Of a stretch of DNA of 64,000 nt, positions 1 through 12,345 are shown piece by piece (positions within the stretch are counted from its first letter, which is position 1; each line of letters starts with the position of its first letter). This DNA is from Volvox africanus (taxonomy: Eukaryota; Chlorophyta; Chlorophyceae; Chlamydomonadales; Volvocaceae). The notes beneath the pieces are model-generated. The model saw only the letters and a program-made list of their open reading frames with translations. It ran no database searches and was not told the DNA's origin. A program made the translations under genes and the position numbers. The DNA lies in NCBI GenBank assembly GCA_030268105.1, contig BSDZ01000017.1:3452001-3516000 (forward strand), in the 5' to 3' direction.

Positions 1-477
1 GAAGGGCAACTCGTGTTGCTAAGCACCAAGAACTTGCGTTCCTTGGCCGACGGATCCCGAAAACTCTTACCCCGCTGGATTGGTCCGTATCCTGTCGTGC
101 GCATGGTTGGGAATGTGGCTGTGGAGCTTACATTGCCCGCTGATATGACCATTCATCCCACGTTTCACGTATCGCTTGTTCGTCCATATCGTAGTACGGA
201 ACCCGTCCCTGAGCCTGCTAACGCCCCCGCAGCGATCGAACCAGTTCCCGAGACCTGGATTGCTGGTAAACAGAAGTTTTACGATGTGGAGCGGGTGTTA
301 GATTATCGCGCGCGTCGTGTGGGCCGACACCGACGTAAGCGAACAGTACACGAGTACTTGGTTAAGTGGACAGGGTATACCGACGAGCACAACTCATGGG
401 AACCGGCACGCAACTTCTCACAGGACATGAAACCCCTGCTCGAAGAAGCCCGCAAACGTGCCACGCAAGCCCAATGA
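1..477 (+). pseudogene. 3' end of gypsy pol (integrase C-terminus and chromodomain), left copy
   Basis: The frame is open from base 1 to a TGA at 475-477. It encodes the end of the integrase and a chromodomain with the typical YLVKWTGY and SWEP signatures near its C-terminus. It matches 3842-4318 almost base for base, with a handful of substitutions. The rest of this element lies to the left of the window. A chromodomain at this place is thought to guide integration to particular chromatin. Confidence 0.85.
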
Positions 478-536
478 CCCCTGCAGTCGATGCTGTATGA
501 TGCAGCGAGGACGCTGCATACGGGAGGGGGGATAAT

Positions 537-1360
537 TGTTGTGCTACGGTTCATTTCCCGCCGACACGTAGGTCGACGCGATCCTACGAGGCGAAGTGCT
601 TTTGTGATGAACGCATTACATATGAATGAATCTGCATGATATAAATGTATTCGCATACATTTATATATGCATTTGGCATGTTGTCATTATCCATCATGAC
701 ATCGCATCATGGCAAATCCGCCTAGCATGCATGAATAACCGAAGCATGGAAGTGCGCATTATGCTCGTGCTACGAAACAATAAGTAATATTATCTGATAT
801 AATATTACTTCATTACGGCACACGTTGAGAGCGCCGCACTCGTCACGATGCATGCCCTGCAACCGGATATCGTTATCCGGACCCTTGCATCATGCGAATG
901 CCGGAAAGGCTTATACGTTGTTATGCGTAGACATCGCCTAGACGCAGTAGGGTTGTCACATCTAGGATCGGCCTCCTGATGTGAATCGTACGGCATTGCG
1001 ATGCTGCGAGTATAACAGATGCGAGGACGGCTAAGCAAGATAAGACATTCGATACCGGAGAACACTTGTGTGTTCTACATTACTATTACTATACGCTATT
1101 CTACTTAGCCCGAGCTAAGCCTGAACTTCGCTAATCACCGCCGCGTGATGATTGCTTGCTTCCGGCGCTGACGGCGGTTTCGTCCATTGCATCATTCCGA
1201 TCTGTAAGACTGTAAGTTATATCTCTCTTCGTCTTGAAGTCTTCCGCTGTCTCTGTTTGCTCTCGCTTGCCTTGCTGTACTTGCAAGTGCTCGCGCATCC
1301 GTGTCGATAGTCTCCAGACGTGCAGATACTTATGAGCAAACCCGAACGAGAGGTACAACA
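537..1360 (+). repeat. Gypsy LTR, left/middle copy
   Basis: It begins TGTTGT and ends ACAACA, perfect short inverted ends. A purine-rich tract at 521-536 (a run of G and A) just upstream is the likely polypurine tract. Length is 824 bp. It is closely similar along its length to 4378-5220, with substitutions and small indels. It serves as 3' LTR of the left element and 5' LTR of the right one. Confidence 0.85.
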
Positions 1361-2830
1361 CTTTTGAGGCCGCGGGTGGGCTGTTGTGCCACCACCGCGC
1401 AGATTTCTGTGGATCCTGAGGTTGAGGCCCTACTGTCACAGTATGAGGACGTCTTTAAAGATATCCCTGGCCTACCACCTATGCGTCCTGTTGAACACAC
1501 AATCCCTCTCATGCCTGGAGCACAGCCTACGGCCCGGCCAATGTACAGGTTGAGTCCATTGGAGCTGGACGAGGTAAAGCGCCAGGTGACGGATTTGCTC
1601 GCGAAGGGTATGATACGCCCCAGCACATCCCCGTATTCTGCACCGATTTTATTTGTCGGTAAGAAGGATGGGACCTTGCACATGTGCATCAATTACCGGG
1701 GGTTGAATGCGAGTACGGTGAAAAATCGCTACCCTTTGCCACGCGTTGACGACCTGTTGGATAAGCTGAAGGGATCGGCTTATTTTTCCTCGATTGATTT
1801 GCAACAGGGCTATAATCAGATTCGCATCGCTGCCTCTGATATTCCGAAAACCGCTTTTCGGACGCCCTTCGGTCATTTCGAGTATACGGTCCTATCGTTT
1901 GGTTTGACTAATGCCCCTGCGACGTTTCAGGCGGTTATGGACCGAATGTTTAGGCCGTTTATGGACAGGTTCGTTGTTTGCTACCTGGATGACATCTTGG
2001 TTTATTCTAAGACGCGCGAGGAGCACTTGGAGCATCTTCGGCTCGTGCTCGACGTTATGAGGCGGGAGCAATTGTTTGCTAAACGCGCCAAATGCTTTTG
2101 GGCGCAGCCTCAGGTGGAATATTTGGGCCACATTGTGTCGGCCACCGGTGTGAAGATGGACCCGCGGAAGGTCGCCGTGGTTCACCATTGGCCCGCGCCT
2201 CAGAACCTCACGGAGCTGCGTAAGTTCCTTGGCTTGACCAATTATTTCCGAAAGTTCATTGAAAAATATTCCATCATTGCGGCCCCGCTTACTAACTTAA
2301 CTCGCAAAGGTGTTTTCGTTTCGCTCGAGTCGTGGACGTCGCAATGGCAGCGGGCATTCGAAGAGCTCAAGCGATCTGTTGCCGAAGATGTCTCCCTTGC
2401 ATTCCCTGATTACTCGTTGCCGTTTCGTGTTGAGGTGGTGTCTGATGCCTCAATATTTGGAAGCGGCGCTGTATTGTTACAGGAAGGGCGACCGATCGCT
2501 TTCACGAGTAAGAAGTTTTCTGGTGCGGAAATTCGCTACACCACCGGGGAACAGGAGCTTCTGGCAGTGTTGCATGCTTTAAAGGAATGGCGCTGTTACC
2601 TCGAGGGACGCCCATTTACTTTAAAGACTGACCACAAGCCCCTAACGTTTTTGCAAAGTGTTCCGACGTTGAACCGCCGTCAGGCTAGGTGGATGGAATA
2701 CCTAGCTAGGTTCGACTGCACCTGGGAGTACGTTTCTGGTAAATTGAATATTGCCGATGCTCTCAGTCGACATCCGTCGCTACACGCTGCAATTTTAGCA
2801 GCGCCCGTCGTGCGATCGCATAACGAGTAG
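1361..2830 (+). pseudogene. Gypsy pol: reverse transcriptase and RNase H
   Basis: The open frame runs from 1301, inside the LTR, to a TAG at 2828-2830. It encodes a Ty3/gypsy RT with the NYRGLN region and the catalytic YLDD box (about 1981-1992). This is followed by an RNase H whose acidic residues are visible (VSDAS, a GEQELLAV segment, KTDHKPL). RT begins directly after the LTR, so gag and the aspartic protease are absent and the element cannot move by itself. The frame continues unchanged past the TAG into the integrase, so the amber codon is the only break between the two halves of pol. It may be a recent mutation or a readthrough codon. Confidence 0.88.
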
Positions 2831-4318
2831 GTGCCGATCGCGACGGACCTCGCAGAGCGGTTGAAGGTGGCCAACGCAGACGCCTGGTTCTCGGAGCCGG
2901 CTAATGTAGAAAACCTTCGCAAGCAGAATGGCCTTTGGCTACGGACGGAGGGTGCAGCTACGCAAATCATCGTTCCGAACGACGACGCGCTACGCTACGA
3001 CATCCTTGCGCGGTTCCACGAGGACCCGTTAGCAGGACACCCTGGTAGCAAGCGGTTGGTCGAGTTGGTGCAACGTTCCTTTTGGTGGCCTCGTTTGGCT
3101 AATGATGCGGCGAACTTCGTACAGACATGCAGTCTGTGCCAGCGCAATAAGGCTTTGTCCGGTAAGGGCCATGGATTGTTGCAACCGTTGCCTGTCCCGG
3201 ATGCGCCTTGGGAAAGTGTTTCCATGGACTTTGTAGTCGCGCTGCCCAAAACTGAGGGGGGATATGATGCGGTGTTCGTAATGGTCGATCGTCTGACTAA
3301 GATGGTTCACCTAGCACCATGCACATCATCCTGCACGGCTGAACAAACCGCACGCTTGTTTTTTGATAATGTGGTTCGGTTACACGGGGTTCCCAAAAAT
3401 GTGATCTCGGACCACGGTGGGCAGTTCACGTCTAAGTTTTGGGAAGCGCTCTGCAAGCTAGTTGGCATGCGTGTCAACCTGAGCACAGCGTACCACCCGC
3501 AGACTGATGGTCAAACCGAACACACAAACCACACGTTGGGTGATATGTTGCGCAATTATGCTGGTCGCACACCACTCGTTTGGGATACGTATTTGACTGC
3601 GGCAGAATTCGCGCTTAACAACGCTGTTAACCGCTCTACAGGCAAAAGTCCGTTCTTTCTTAACTACGGATTTCATCCCGCGCTACCCGTGTGGCGTGAG
3701 TTGGAAGTGAACGTGCCTGCTGCTAAGCTTTTTGCCAAGTCTTTTATGTCCCGAATCACAGACGCGAAGTCGTGTTTGGACGCGGCGCAGCAACGAACGA
3801 CGGAATACTACAACAAATCCAAGCAGGATGTGACGTTTTCGGAAGGGCAACTCGTGTTGCTAAGCACCAAGAACTTGCGTTCCTTGGCCGACGGATCCCG
3901 AAAACTCTTACCCCGCTGGATTGGTCCGTATCCTGTCATGCGCATGGTTGGGAATGTGGCTGTGGAGCTTGCATTGCCCGCTGATATGACCATTCTCCCC
4001 ACGTTTCATGTATCGCTTGTCCGTCCTTATCGTGGTACGGAACCCGTCCCTGAGTCTGCTAACGCCCCCGCAGCGATCGAACCAGTTCCCGAGACCTGGA
4101 TCGCTGGTATACAGAAGTTTTACGATGTGGAGCGGGTGTTAGATTATCGCGCGCGTCGTGTGGGCCGACACCAACGTAAGCGGACAGTACACAAGTACTT
4201 GGTCAAGTGGACAGGGTATACCAGCGAGCACAACTCATGGGAACCGGCACGCAACTTCTCGCAGGACATGAAGCCCCTGCTCGAAGAAGCCCGCAAACGT
4301 GCCACGCAAGCCCAATGA
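2831..4318 (+). pseudogene. Gypsy pol: integrase and chromodomain
   Basis: This stretch is in the same frame as the upstream RT-RNase H, separated by one TAG. It has an HHCC zinc finger (FHEDPLAGHPG then CSLCQRNK), and a DDE core with Asp in SMDFVVALP, Asp in VISDHGGQFTS and Glu in DGQTEHTN. A C-terminal chromodomain follows (KYLVKWTGYTSEHNSWEP). It ends at TGA 4316-4318, about 60 bp before the second LTR. The catalytic residues look intact. It acts, or acted, by inserting the element cDNA into chromatin. Confidence 0.88.
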
Positions 4319-4377
4319 CCCTTGCAGTCGATGCTGTATGAAGCAGCGAGGACGCTGCATACGGGAGGGGGGATAAT

Positions 4378-5220
4378 TGTTGTGCTACGGTTCGTTTCCC
4401 GCCGATGCGTAGGTCGATGCGACCCTACGAGGCGAAGTGTTATCTTGATGAACGCATGAATGACTATTGCATATGAATGAACCTGCATGATATAGATGTA
4501 TTCGCATACATTTATATATGCATTTGGCATGTTATCATTATCCATCGCGACATCGCATCATGGCAAATCCGCCTAGCATGCATGAAATACCGAATCATTG
4601 AAGTGCGCATTATGCTCGTGCTATGGAACGATAAGTAATATTATTTGATATAATATTACTTCATTACAGCACACGTTGAGAGCGCCGCACTCATCGCGAT
4701 GCATGCCTTGCAACCGAATATCGTTATTTGGACCCTTGCATCATGCGAATGCCGGAAAGGCTTATACGTTGTTATGCTTGGACATCGCCTATACGCAGTA
4801 GGGTTGTCACACTTAGGATCGGCCTCCTAGTGTGAATCATACGGCATTGCGATGCTGCGAGTATAACAGATGCGAGGACGGCTAAGCAAGACAAGATATT
4901 CGACACCGGAGAACACTCATGTGTTCTATATTATTATTGCTATACGCTATTCTACTTAGCCCGAGCTAAGCCTAAACTTCGCTATTCACCGCCGCGTGAT
5001 GATTGCTTGCTTCCGGCGCTGACGGCGATTGCGTCCATTGCACCGCTTCGATCTGTAAGACTGTAAGTTATATCTCTTCTTGTTTGAAGTCTTCCTCTAT
5101 CTCTGTTTGTCTCTGTTTGCTCGCGCTTGCCTTGCTGTACTTGCAAGTGCTCGCGCATTGGTGTCGCAAGTCTTCAGACGCGCAGATACTGATGAGCAAA
5201 CACGAAGGAGAGGTACAACA
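4378..5220 (+). repeat. Gypsy LTR, right copy
   Basis: It starts TGTTGT and ends ACAACA, 843 bp, and follows a purine-rich tract at about 4362-4377. It is a close relative of 537-1360, differing by scattered substitutions and a few small indels in the 5060-5130 region. No clear target-site duplication can be tested because the left end of the array lies outside the window. Confidence 0.85.
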
Positions 5221-5268
5221 ACAGTCGACTAGCTCCCTCCCCCCCCCCGGACCCGCGCCATCGCTTAC

Positions 5269-8200
5269 CAAAAGGTGCATGCCACCAGGGGAAGTCTGCC
5301 CATCCCAATACTGGCCACATGTAGCATGTAATGTACATGGGTACATAGAAGAAGTCCGCCTCCTCGGGGTCGTAGGTTCTATATTCATAATTAAACGTTT
5401 TGAAGTTTTAATCGATATAGGGTTACTTTAGGCATTCAGAGGTTATTAGCAGGGTGATTGCGGGTTCTTGGGAGGGTCAGGAGAAGGATTACTGGGTGGT
5501 TGTTGAGTGCGTGGTAGGGTCGAAGGAGATTTACGGACGGAGGGGCAGGGAATGCGGGTTGCTCTGAGTGATCCCAGTTCACAGGCTAGCTGGCCTGGAG
5601 GCAGCAGACCGAGGAGTACCGCGTAAATGCCACAATCATGTCCTGATCCCCCACAATGGATCGCTGGGACGCGCTAACACATATACGACATATGTATATA
5701 TATATATATACATATATACATATATTCATATATATATATTAATATATTTATGTTTGGGTGTTACACTGCGGGCGACTTGCCCCGAAGCACCGGGGCCCTG
5801 ACCGGGCCGAACCACACGCGGTTTAGCTTACACACACACAAGCACTCATACATAGGGACATATATGTGTATATGTGTGTGTGCTTGTGTGTGTCTACGAC
5901 GTCCACGTATGAATTCCATCCGTCTCCTTCCCTTGCCGAGATTCCGGCGCACCTGTGATCGCTTTGCAACATCATTTCGTGCAGGTATACCTCGACGCTG
6001 TAGGTCATACTGAGCAGGGAGGTGCCGTTTGATTCGGTAAATCGCCGCCACATACATGCATCCCTGAACAAGGAATATGCAGTTGAGACGACCAAACGGT
6101 TGGATAGGGCTGTCAACTCATATATATCAACTCAGGCTGACGAAGGGCCAAGAAAGCCGTGAAAGTCAAGAATGCCGTGAAAGCCAAGAATGCCGTGAAC
6201 GCATGATTAAAATTACCCTGGCGCCGAAATGCAAAGTCACGCACACAATTGCACAGCGGTCGACAAAGCCAGATGTCTGATATATCTGAGCCCTCGTTCA
6301 AGCAGGCCCACATCCGGGCTTGTGGGAAGGCCACCGGCTTCAATCGAAGCGCAACACCTTCCTGGCCTCGGCCATCACCCTCTTCAAGATCGGAAACACC
6401 GTCCAGGCACCCAACTTACGCTTTAATACGATACTGCAGCATGCGACTGTGGTACTCTGGGGGCATATCGTAGACCTGTGGGCAAAACCCCATATCCCGT
6501 AGCACACCTCAACAACGGGAGGTGCATGTGCGCATGCCGAGAACGGGCGTACGATGTACTGCTCTGCCGTATTGCGCTGTGCAGGGAAAGGGGGTGCAGT
6601 ACGCACCGTTGCGGCCCCAATGCTTCAGTTCTTCGCAAGGGCGTGCGATTGGTAAGCCATGCTATGGCTGGCTAACCATCACGCTTCAGATAATTATGGT
6701 TACCAACATACATGTGATATGATGCGATATGATATGATCTAATATGATCTAATATGATATGATGTATATAGATACAGTGTAGAACCTGATCACACTCACA
6801 TAAATAAGGGGCCTGGGGTAGACGCGCACCGGGGGTGCAGGCAACGAGGCAGGCGGGACTACCACCGTCTTTTGAAGCCAGGGTCGATCGAGGTATCCTG
6901 CAGCCAAGGCAGAGGCAGAGGAAGCAGCAACCCTCAACCCTGTACGTATGCCCTGGCGCTGCAAAACATAAACACTTTAGTACGACTATCTACGAGAGGG
7001 GCCAGGCCTCTGTCACAAGCAAGATCTCTTACGAATGGATTGAGCTGTGCGCGGCTGGCGCTGGCGCACCTCCACCCAACGGTCAGTCACCTTCATCAAT
7101 CTCCATCCCCGCGTACTTCCGACTACAGTCGCTGCCATACCAACCAGGATGGCACCTTCAGGCATCCAGTGTTCATGGAAGGCCGTGGTCAATGTCGAGG
7201 GGTTAGGGAGCATCCTCAAATGACCGGTCAACAACGTGTGAAATGCTCATCATGTTTTCTGTGCATCCTTAAAATTAGCCGCCGCCGCAAGCAAAGAACA
7301 TATCTATGCTAGGTTGAATGAAATAGTGCATTACGTTTTCTACCTACCCAGCTAAAAGCGTATCTTGGCCTGCCTACTGAAACAATCCTTTTCGATTGGG
7401 TGAACAATAACAAAAGCAACGCAGTTGACACGACACACTGCGTTGTGCAAGTTGTACGTGTTGTGCCGTCACATAGTGCTCATATCTACCCCAATGTAGG
7501 GGTATGCATTCCTGCTAAAGCCTACTGAGCAGTAAGCAGCAAGGACACTTTATGGGAGCCATGGTAATAACTTCCCCCCGCATCGAACCTGCAGAATCCC
7601 ATGTAGCAGTCACCATGCCCAGTACATTGGTTTACACAGAAGGGCTCGTATTGCCTCGACCCATCACATGGCCAGCCGTTGCCATCCTGCAATGAATAAT
7701 AGTGCGCAGCGAGCCACTTGACTCATCGTGCCTTTCCATGTAGGTATACATGTATACAATACGTGTGGGGTAATATTGCCTGCCGCGTTCGGGGCGAACA
7801 TACCTTGCTTTAAGCTATAATAAACTAATTACGCAAAGTAAGTGAAATCAAGGTATGGATGACATACTTGCATGCCGGAACACGGCACCAGATGTGCCTC
7901 TGGAAATCTCAAACGAAGGAGCATGGTTGACGATTGCAGAAGACATACGCGGGAGCATCTATCATGACAAATGCATGAAGCATGTCATCGCTTCTAAGAG
8001 TGTATCAATACCAGTTGGTGTCGGGGTTAGGGGGAACTAAAGCAAGCTCATGCCTTACCCAAGCACATCCACATCTGCACAGCATCCATGGCAGTGATTC
8101 GCCTCGGGGCAGCTCGATCTCGGTGGTGCATGCATATCCGTAACAACGCATAGGGACAAGGAACACTCGACGCTAGGTTTTGACCAGAGCGCAAGTCGAA

Positions 8201-11200
8201 GAAGCAAGAGGCAGGGGACGTCCTGCTGCATTCGCACCCCCTAACGACTTCCTCGATATAGCATTAGCAAATTAGCCCCAGGTTTACGCATCTCAATGCG
8301 CTTTCTTCGTTCATCGTCCCGCTTACCATGCTTCGTTCAATCAGCAAGTTCTGTAGCCGCTAGACCAGACGATATTTCCTCCCTCCCGATTCCGTCTGTG
8401 CCCTCACAGGTCCTAGGGAGAACAGCCTAAGATAGAGAATGCGCACGGAGGACGCCCTAGCCAATCGGTGGGCACATTGGCAACCACCAAGCTCGCTGCA
8501 ACCACCAACAGAACGGACTCCGACATCACAGGAGCTACATTCTGCAACCGGGTGTGTTATCTATGGCAGCAAAGGTTGCGTGCAACGTGATGGACGGAAC
8601 AAAACAAGGTCGCTGGGGAAAGTGCCCAATAGTGCGTGGGTAAAAGGGGATGTTAGGACACATTGATCTGTAGGCAGGGTAGACGCACGCAGCATCCCGC
8701 ATCATGCCCGGGTGATGCCAGTGAGTTCTTCCCCGCAGACCCAGGAACATCTTACTTCAAATCCGAATCCTGAGAGTTGCACCAGCCGTTGGGGCCATAA
8801 ATATCCTCATATTTGATGTATGGAAGCCCCCAGTCTAGCACGACGCCGTCTTTATCCTGCGATGTAGCACGCAGCGCCCAATTGCCAACGCCATGCTTGA
8901 GGACTGTAGATCGCCAGATGAGTCAAGAGGCAGGGCACAGTCCTCAATACCATACCCCGCAGCACACGACTCTCAGCAATACCATACCTCCACAGCATAT
9001 GAACCGATGGGGTACACAGCGCCTGAATCTTCAAATACATGGACCCGGGCCGAATGTACGTACGAGCCATCAGTAACCCACATTTTGTACCGGCCGTAAC
9101 CAGCCCCAAGCACATGCCTGTTTGTCGTAGATCGGGGTTGGAAATCCATTTTGGAAATTTACTTTTCTAAAAGCCGTGCGTGCATATCCCATGCAACGCC
9201 TATCCCTTTCCTCCGCTCTTGCGTAACTCACATGGCCAATCATGCATGAATCCGTCATGGGTCGACCCCATTGCAGCGGCGGCGACCAAGGGGGGGCGTC
9301 AGGCGGTGCCGGAATCTGCAGGCAAATATTATAAGGGACATACATGCATTTCAAAGAAAACAGCGAGCGGGTTGTGAGGTCCCGGTTGATGCTGCATGCG
9401 GGCAACCTATGACTAACAATACGCTGGCCATTAACTGCAGGCGGCAGCGTAGGTTGTCTTCGTCCTGGAATGCAAGTAGTGGGTAAGAACCCCTAAGAAC
9501 CCCTATCTGCCGCTATCTGCTGTACGTGCGCTGACCTTGAGCAACACCACCGTGCTTTAATGACTTAATCAACCAACATGCACCCTCCCTCACCGGCTCA
9601 GCTCCCCAAGAATCAACCTCCGCCCAACGCACCACAACCGAACAACGCACACGCGGCGAGCTGGCCTTACGTGACGGAATGTGCTGTTATATCCGCAAAT
9701 GCATAAGGCGATGTCGTCCGCACAATACCCTAGCACGTGAGGGTTCAGCAAGTGAAAAGCTCAAAACAAATAATTCCAAGCCAGGGTGGACATGATGATG
9801 TCTAGGTCCGCACTTATGAGCATTCTATGTTTTGACGCTTCCGTGGACATTACTACATGAGTCGTGTGACACTGCCGTCCTCATGCAACGTCCATCAAGC
9901 AAGCGACCTAGTAGTCATGCTCACCATAGCACCTGCTCGCTTTCCAACCTGGCTCCCGCGGATTCAAGTCGTGCTTATCAGGGCCTATATGGCCCTGATG
10001 ATGAAGCAAGTACAACATTGGTTTTGAGCACAGCACAGCAGGGGGCGCATGAACACAGGGTCAGCAGATGAACCCAGTAAACACTCCAAACGATGACCCC
10101 TGGCCTCTTTGGCACAAAAGTAGGTTTCTATACCCCACATACAATACATGAGCCCGGCGAGGTGAAGAATACCCATAAACCTTTAATTGCCTGCTACAAC
10201 CCAGTGTTGCGGGCATACAGGGAAGGCTATGCAACCCCCAGTTCCCCCCTTTTAGCACTACTACTTCTACTACTATTACTACTATTACTATTGTTTTCAT
10301 CATGCCTGCTACAACCCTTTAAGAGTAATAACTTGACACAACACGGGTTTTGAGGCCTGCACTGCGTCTTTTTAACCGGAAGAGCCATAGCAGCCTTCAA
10401 TCTTAACTCAGCAGCAGGTGCTGCCCGCGTACCCACCACGGCAGGACTGTTGAGCTCATGGGGATGCCGGGAACGATTGGTACACGGCCGCTTGAGATCC
10501 TGCCCGCAGTCTGTACCTCCGCGACCTGCATCATAATGAGGAGTGGATCCTTTGATGTAACTAACAAAGCAGTCGGTCAAATGCGACCCGATGATCTGAA
10601 CCAGGATGACTGCGTTTGCTTGCTACGTTTGCTTCTTGCTTACCTGCAGGGCATTCGCACATGCCCGAATCATAGTTGCAGTTACCCCACCCTGAACATT
10701 GATTTGGACACTCCTTGGAGCCCCGTGGTGCGGGTCGGGGGATCAGGGACACTTGCCGCCGATACTGTCCGCACCAGGTGCCACGTGCCACAGCGCACCG
10801 CCACCGGAGGCCCTCCATATCTGCGAGAGTTATGGCAATCGTATCTTATTAGCATCTGACTTACTATCTGAACAAAAAGATAAGTTCCAAACACAACCAC
10901 ACAATCACCACAGCTTTAAGTTCAGAGCTGCCCGCCGCCAGCCGAAAGGAGCTTACAGTATTTAAATGAAACTTAAACCGAGTTTAACTTAATCATGAGC
11001 TGAAGTACGGCAAACAATACCTCGACGGTGACCTTCTGTCTGACTGCTCTCGAGCATCAAATCTGCACGATAGGGAAGGGGCTTGACGGGAAGGCAAGAC
11101 GATCGGTGCGTAGTTGTACCCCAATACCGCATACCTGACGGTATCCGACTTGCAAGATATACCTTTTCCGGTATCACATATTGTATGGAAGGTACTTTGA

Positions 11201-11477
11201 AACCAAACTGCAGCTGCCGACGCCCGCCCTACACCCAAGCTTGGACGATCGACTCAAATATGACTTTTACGTTCACATGGCCGATACTTACCGCGGTTTT
11301 ACCAAGCACGCCAGCTTCTGAGTTGACGTAAATGAGCGTATAGAAACACAAAACCAACAAAATTCGAAACATGAAGTTGAATGCTCTGAACTTTTGCGTC
11401 CGAAGGCGATATGAGCTTAGGTTATTCTGGACGTTGGAATTTGTGTACTTCCTAAGGTCAGTAGAATGTAATGTCAC
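5269..11477 (-). pseudogene. Truncated duplicate of exostosin-like gene (exons 1-14 only)
   Basis: The minus-strand exons match those of the complete gene: 11292-11477, 10644-10764, 10437-10525, 9925-9994, 9671-9729, 9232-9315, 8756-8856, 8059-8074, 7589-7686, 7091-7155, 6800-6939, 6420-6475, 5953-6063 and 5269-5378. Exon lengths are the same as in the intact copy, and splice sites and frame appear conserved, so the duplication is recent. It encodes the signal/anchor, both EGF-like regions and the beginning of the GT47 fold. It then runs into the gypsy LTR at 5220, so the rest of the catalytic domain is missing. Whether it is transcribed cannot be seen. It is probably a non-functional glycosyltransferase, although a secreted EGF-only product is conceivable. 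Confidence 0.85.
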
Positions 11478-11762
11478 ACCCGCCCTTCCCCTTTCGGTGA
11501 ACGCGACCCTGGACCGAACACGAGTACACTTCTCGTAACTGCATGAGCGCAGCTATGCATTGTTTGTTTATGATCTTTAAAAGTTTGATGAGTTACTGAT
11601 CTAGTTTACGACAACGACAACCATCCAGGAGCTGGGGTATACAAGGTGGCGATGGCATGCCCAAGGTGCGGCAAGGAGTACGGTATTTATGAAAACAACG
11701 AATGGCTAAAATGTTACACTTCAAACTACTAACGTTATCAATCCGTCCTCATTGAATTCTCC

Positions 11763-12345
11763 TGGGTTCATTTTTTTCCAAGAAGTCTGAAGTATTACTG
11801 TGAATAAGTTCTAAGTAATTCCAGATGAACCCAGCAGCTTGGAGAAAGTTTTTCTGTTTTGCCCCGAGTCCATCAATATGGAGAGTATCTTTGCTTGCAA
11901 AATGAACAATTGCCCGTACTAGCTGTGTTGGATTTACGTTAGAAGCTGTACAATATTACCAGCAATAATATCAAATTTAAAATTTTTATTAATGTATAGT
12001 GATTAAAGAAAGCCTGATTATGCAGTTAGAAAAAGTGAAGATATTAATATATCGGCTAAATTAGGAAGCTTCGTATTGGTAGCTACTTATATACCAGTGA
12101 ATATCTAATTTGCTATTAATCTAGGCCTCCAATAGCTTTTCAAGTAATAGGTGATAAGGTAGACGATAATAATAGCTAGAAATTTATTTGTGAATGTAAT
12201 GCTTTTTACGTCGGTAACAAATAAAAGAGTTAAGGATAAGTCTGATAATTCAAAAATTGGTTTAATCTTAGGTGAAGATAAGAAAAATATAACTGCTTGA
12301 TATGCAATTGAAGGTATTAAGACCCGATGGGCTATAAACCTACCT
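11763..12345. other. AT-rich insertion found only in copy A, mosaic with bacterial-like sequence
   Basis: Copies A and B align up to the word ATTGAATTCTCC (ending near 11762 in A and 29862 in B). In A they diverge for about 580 bp, then realign at GATATAGGGCCC (near 12346 in A and 29885 in B). The extra DNA is visibly richer in A and T than its surroundings. Its left part encodes a ligA-like fragment on the minus strand. Its right part has a hydrophobic minus-strand open stretch of about 80 codons (12105-12345) with no recognisable family. I infer that it was captured from a bacterial genome. Confidence 0.7.
11765..11955 (-). pseudogene. ligA: Fragment of bacterial NAD-dependent DNA ligase (LigA)
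   Basis: The minus strand from about 11952 to 11765 reads without stops for about 60 codons. It is colinear with the zinc-finger/helix-hairpin-helix part of bacterial LigA: CTASNVNPTQ corresponds to the C-x4-CPAQ zinc segment with the second Cys replaced by Asn. HFASKDTLHIDGLGAKQ follows at exactly the family spacing and corresponds to the HFVSR..M.IDGLG signature. The low GC is consistent with an AT-rich donor such as Rickettsiales, but the donor cannot be named from this length. Algal nuclear DNA ligases are ATP-dependent, so a native origin is unlikely. Nothing in front or behind continues the ligase. Confidence 0.68.

Larger units (their letters stand above)
1..5220 (+). mobile_element. 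Ty3/gypsy chromovirus remains, tandem LTR-pol-LTR array
   Basis: Order on the plus strand: 3' end of one pol (1-477), LTR (537-1360), RT-RNase H and integrase-chromodomain (about 1361-4318), second LTR (4378-5220). The 1-477 tail and the 3842-4318 tail are nearly identical, as are the two LTRs, so this is a tandem pair sharing the middle LTR, with the left element continuing beyond the window. The internal domain of the right element starts almost directly with reverse transcriptase, so gag and protease are missing. The integrase-chromodomain order is that of the chromovirus branch of Metaviridae. The right end at 5220 abuts the duplicated exostosin segment within about 10 bp. Confidence 0.9.

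Noticed and set aside
10227..10353. Poly-Leu and poly-Ser open frames
   Set aside because: They are translations of a TAC/ACT microsatellite in an intron.
11763..12345. Mitochondrial insertion (NUMT) as source of the AT-rich block
   Set aside because: It was considered for the hydrophobic frame, but the LigA-like segment is not a mitochondrial gene and no respiratory protein could be matched.
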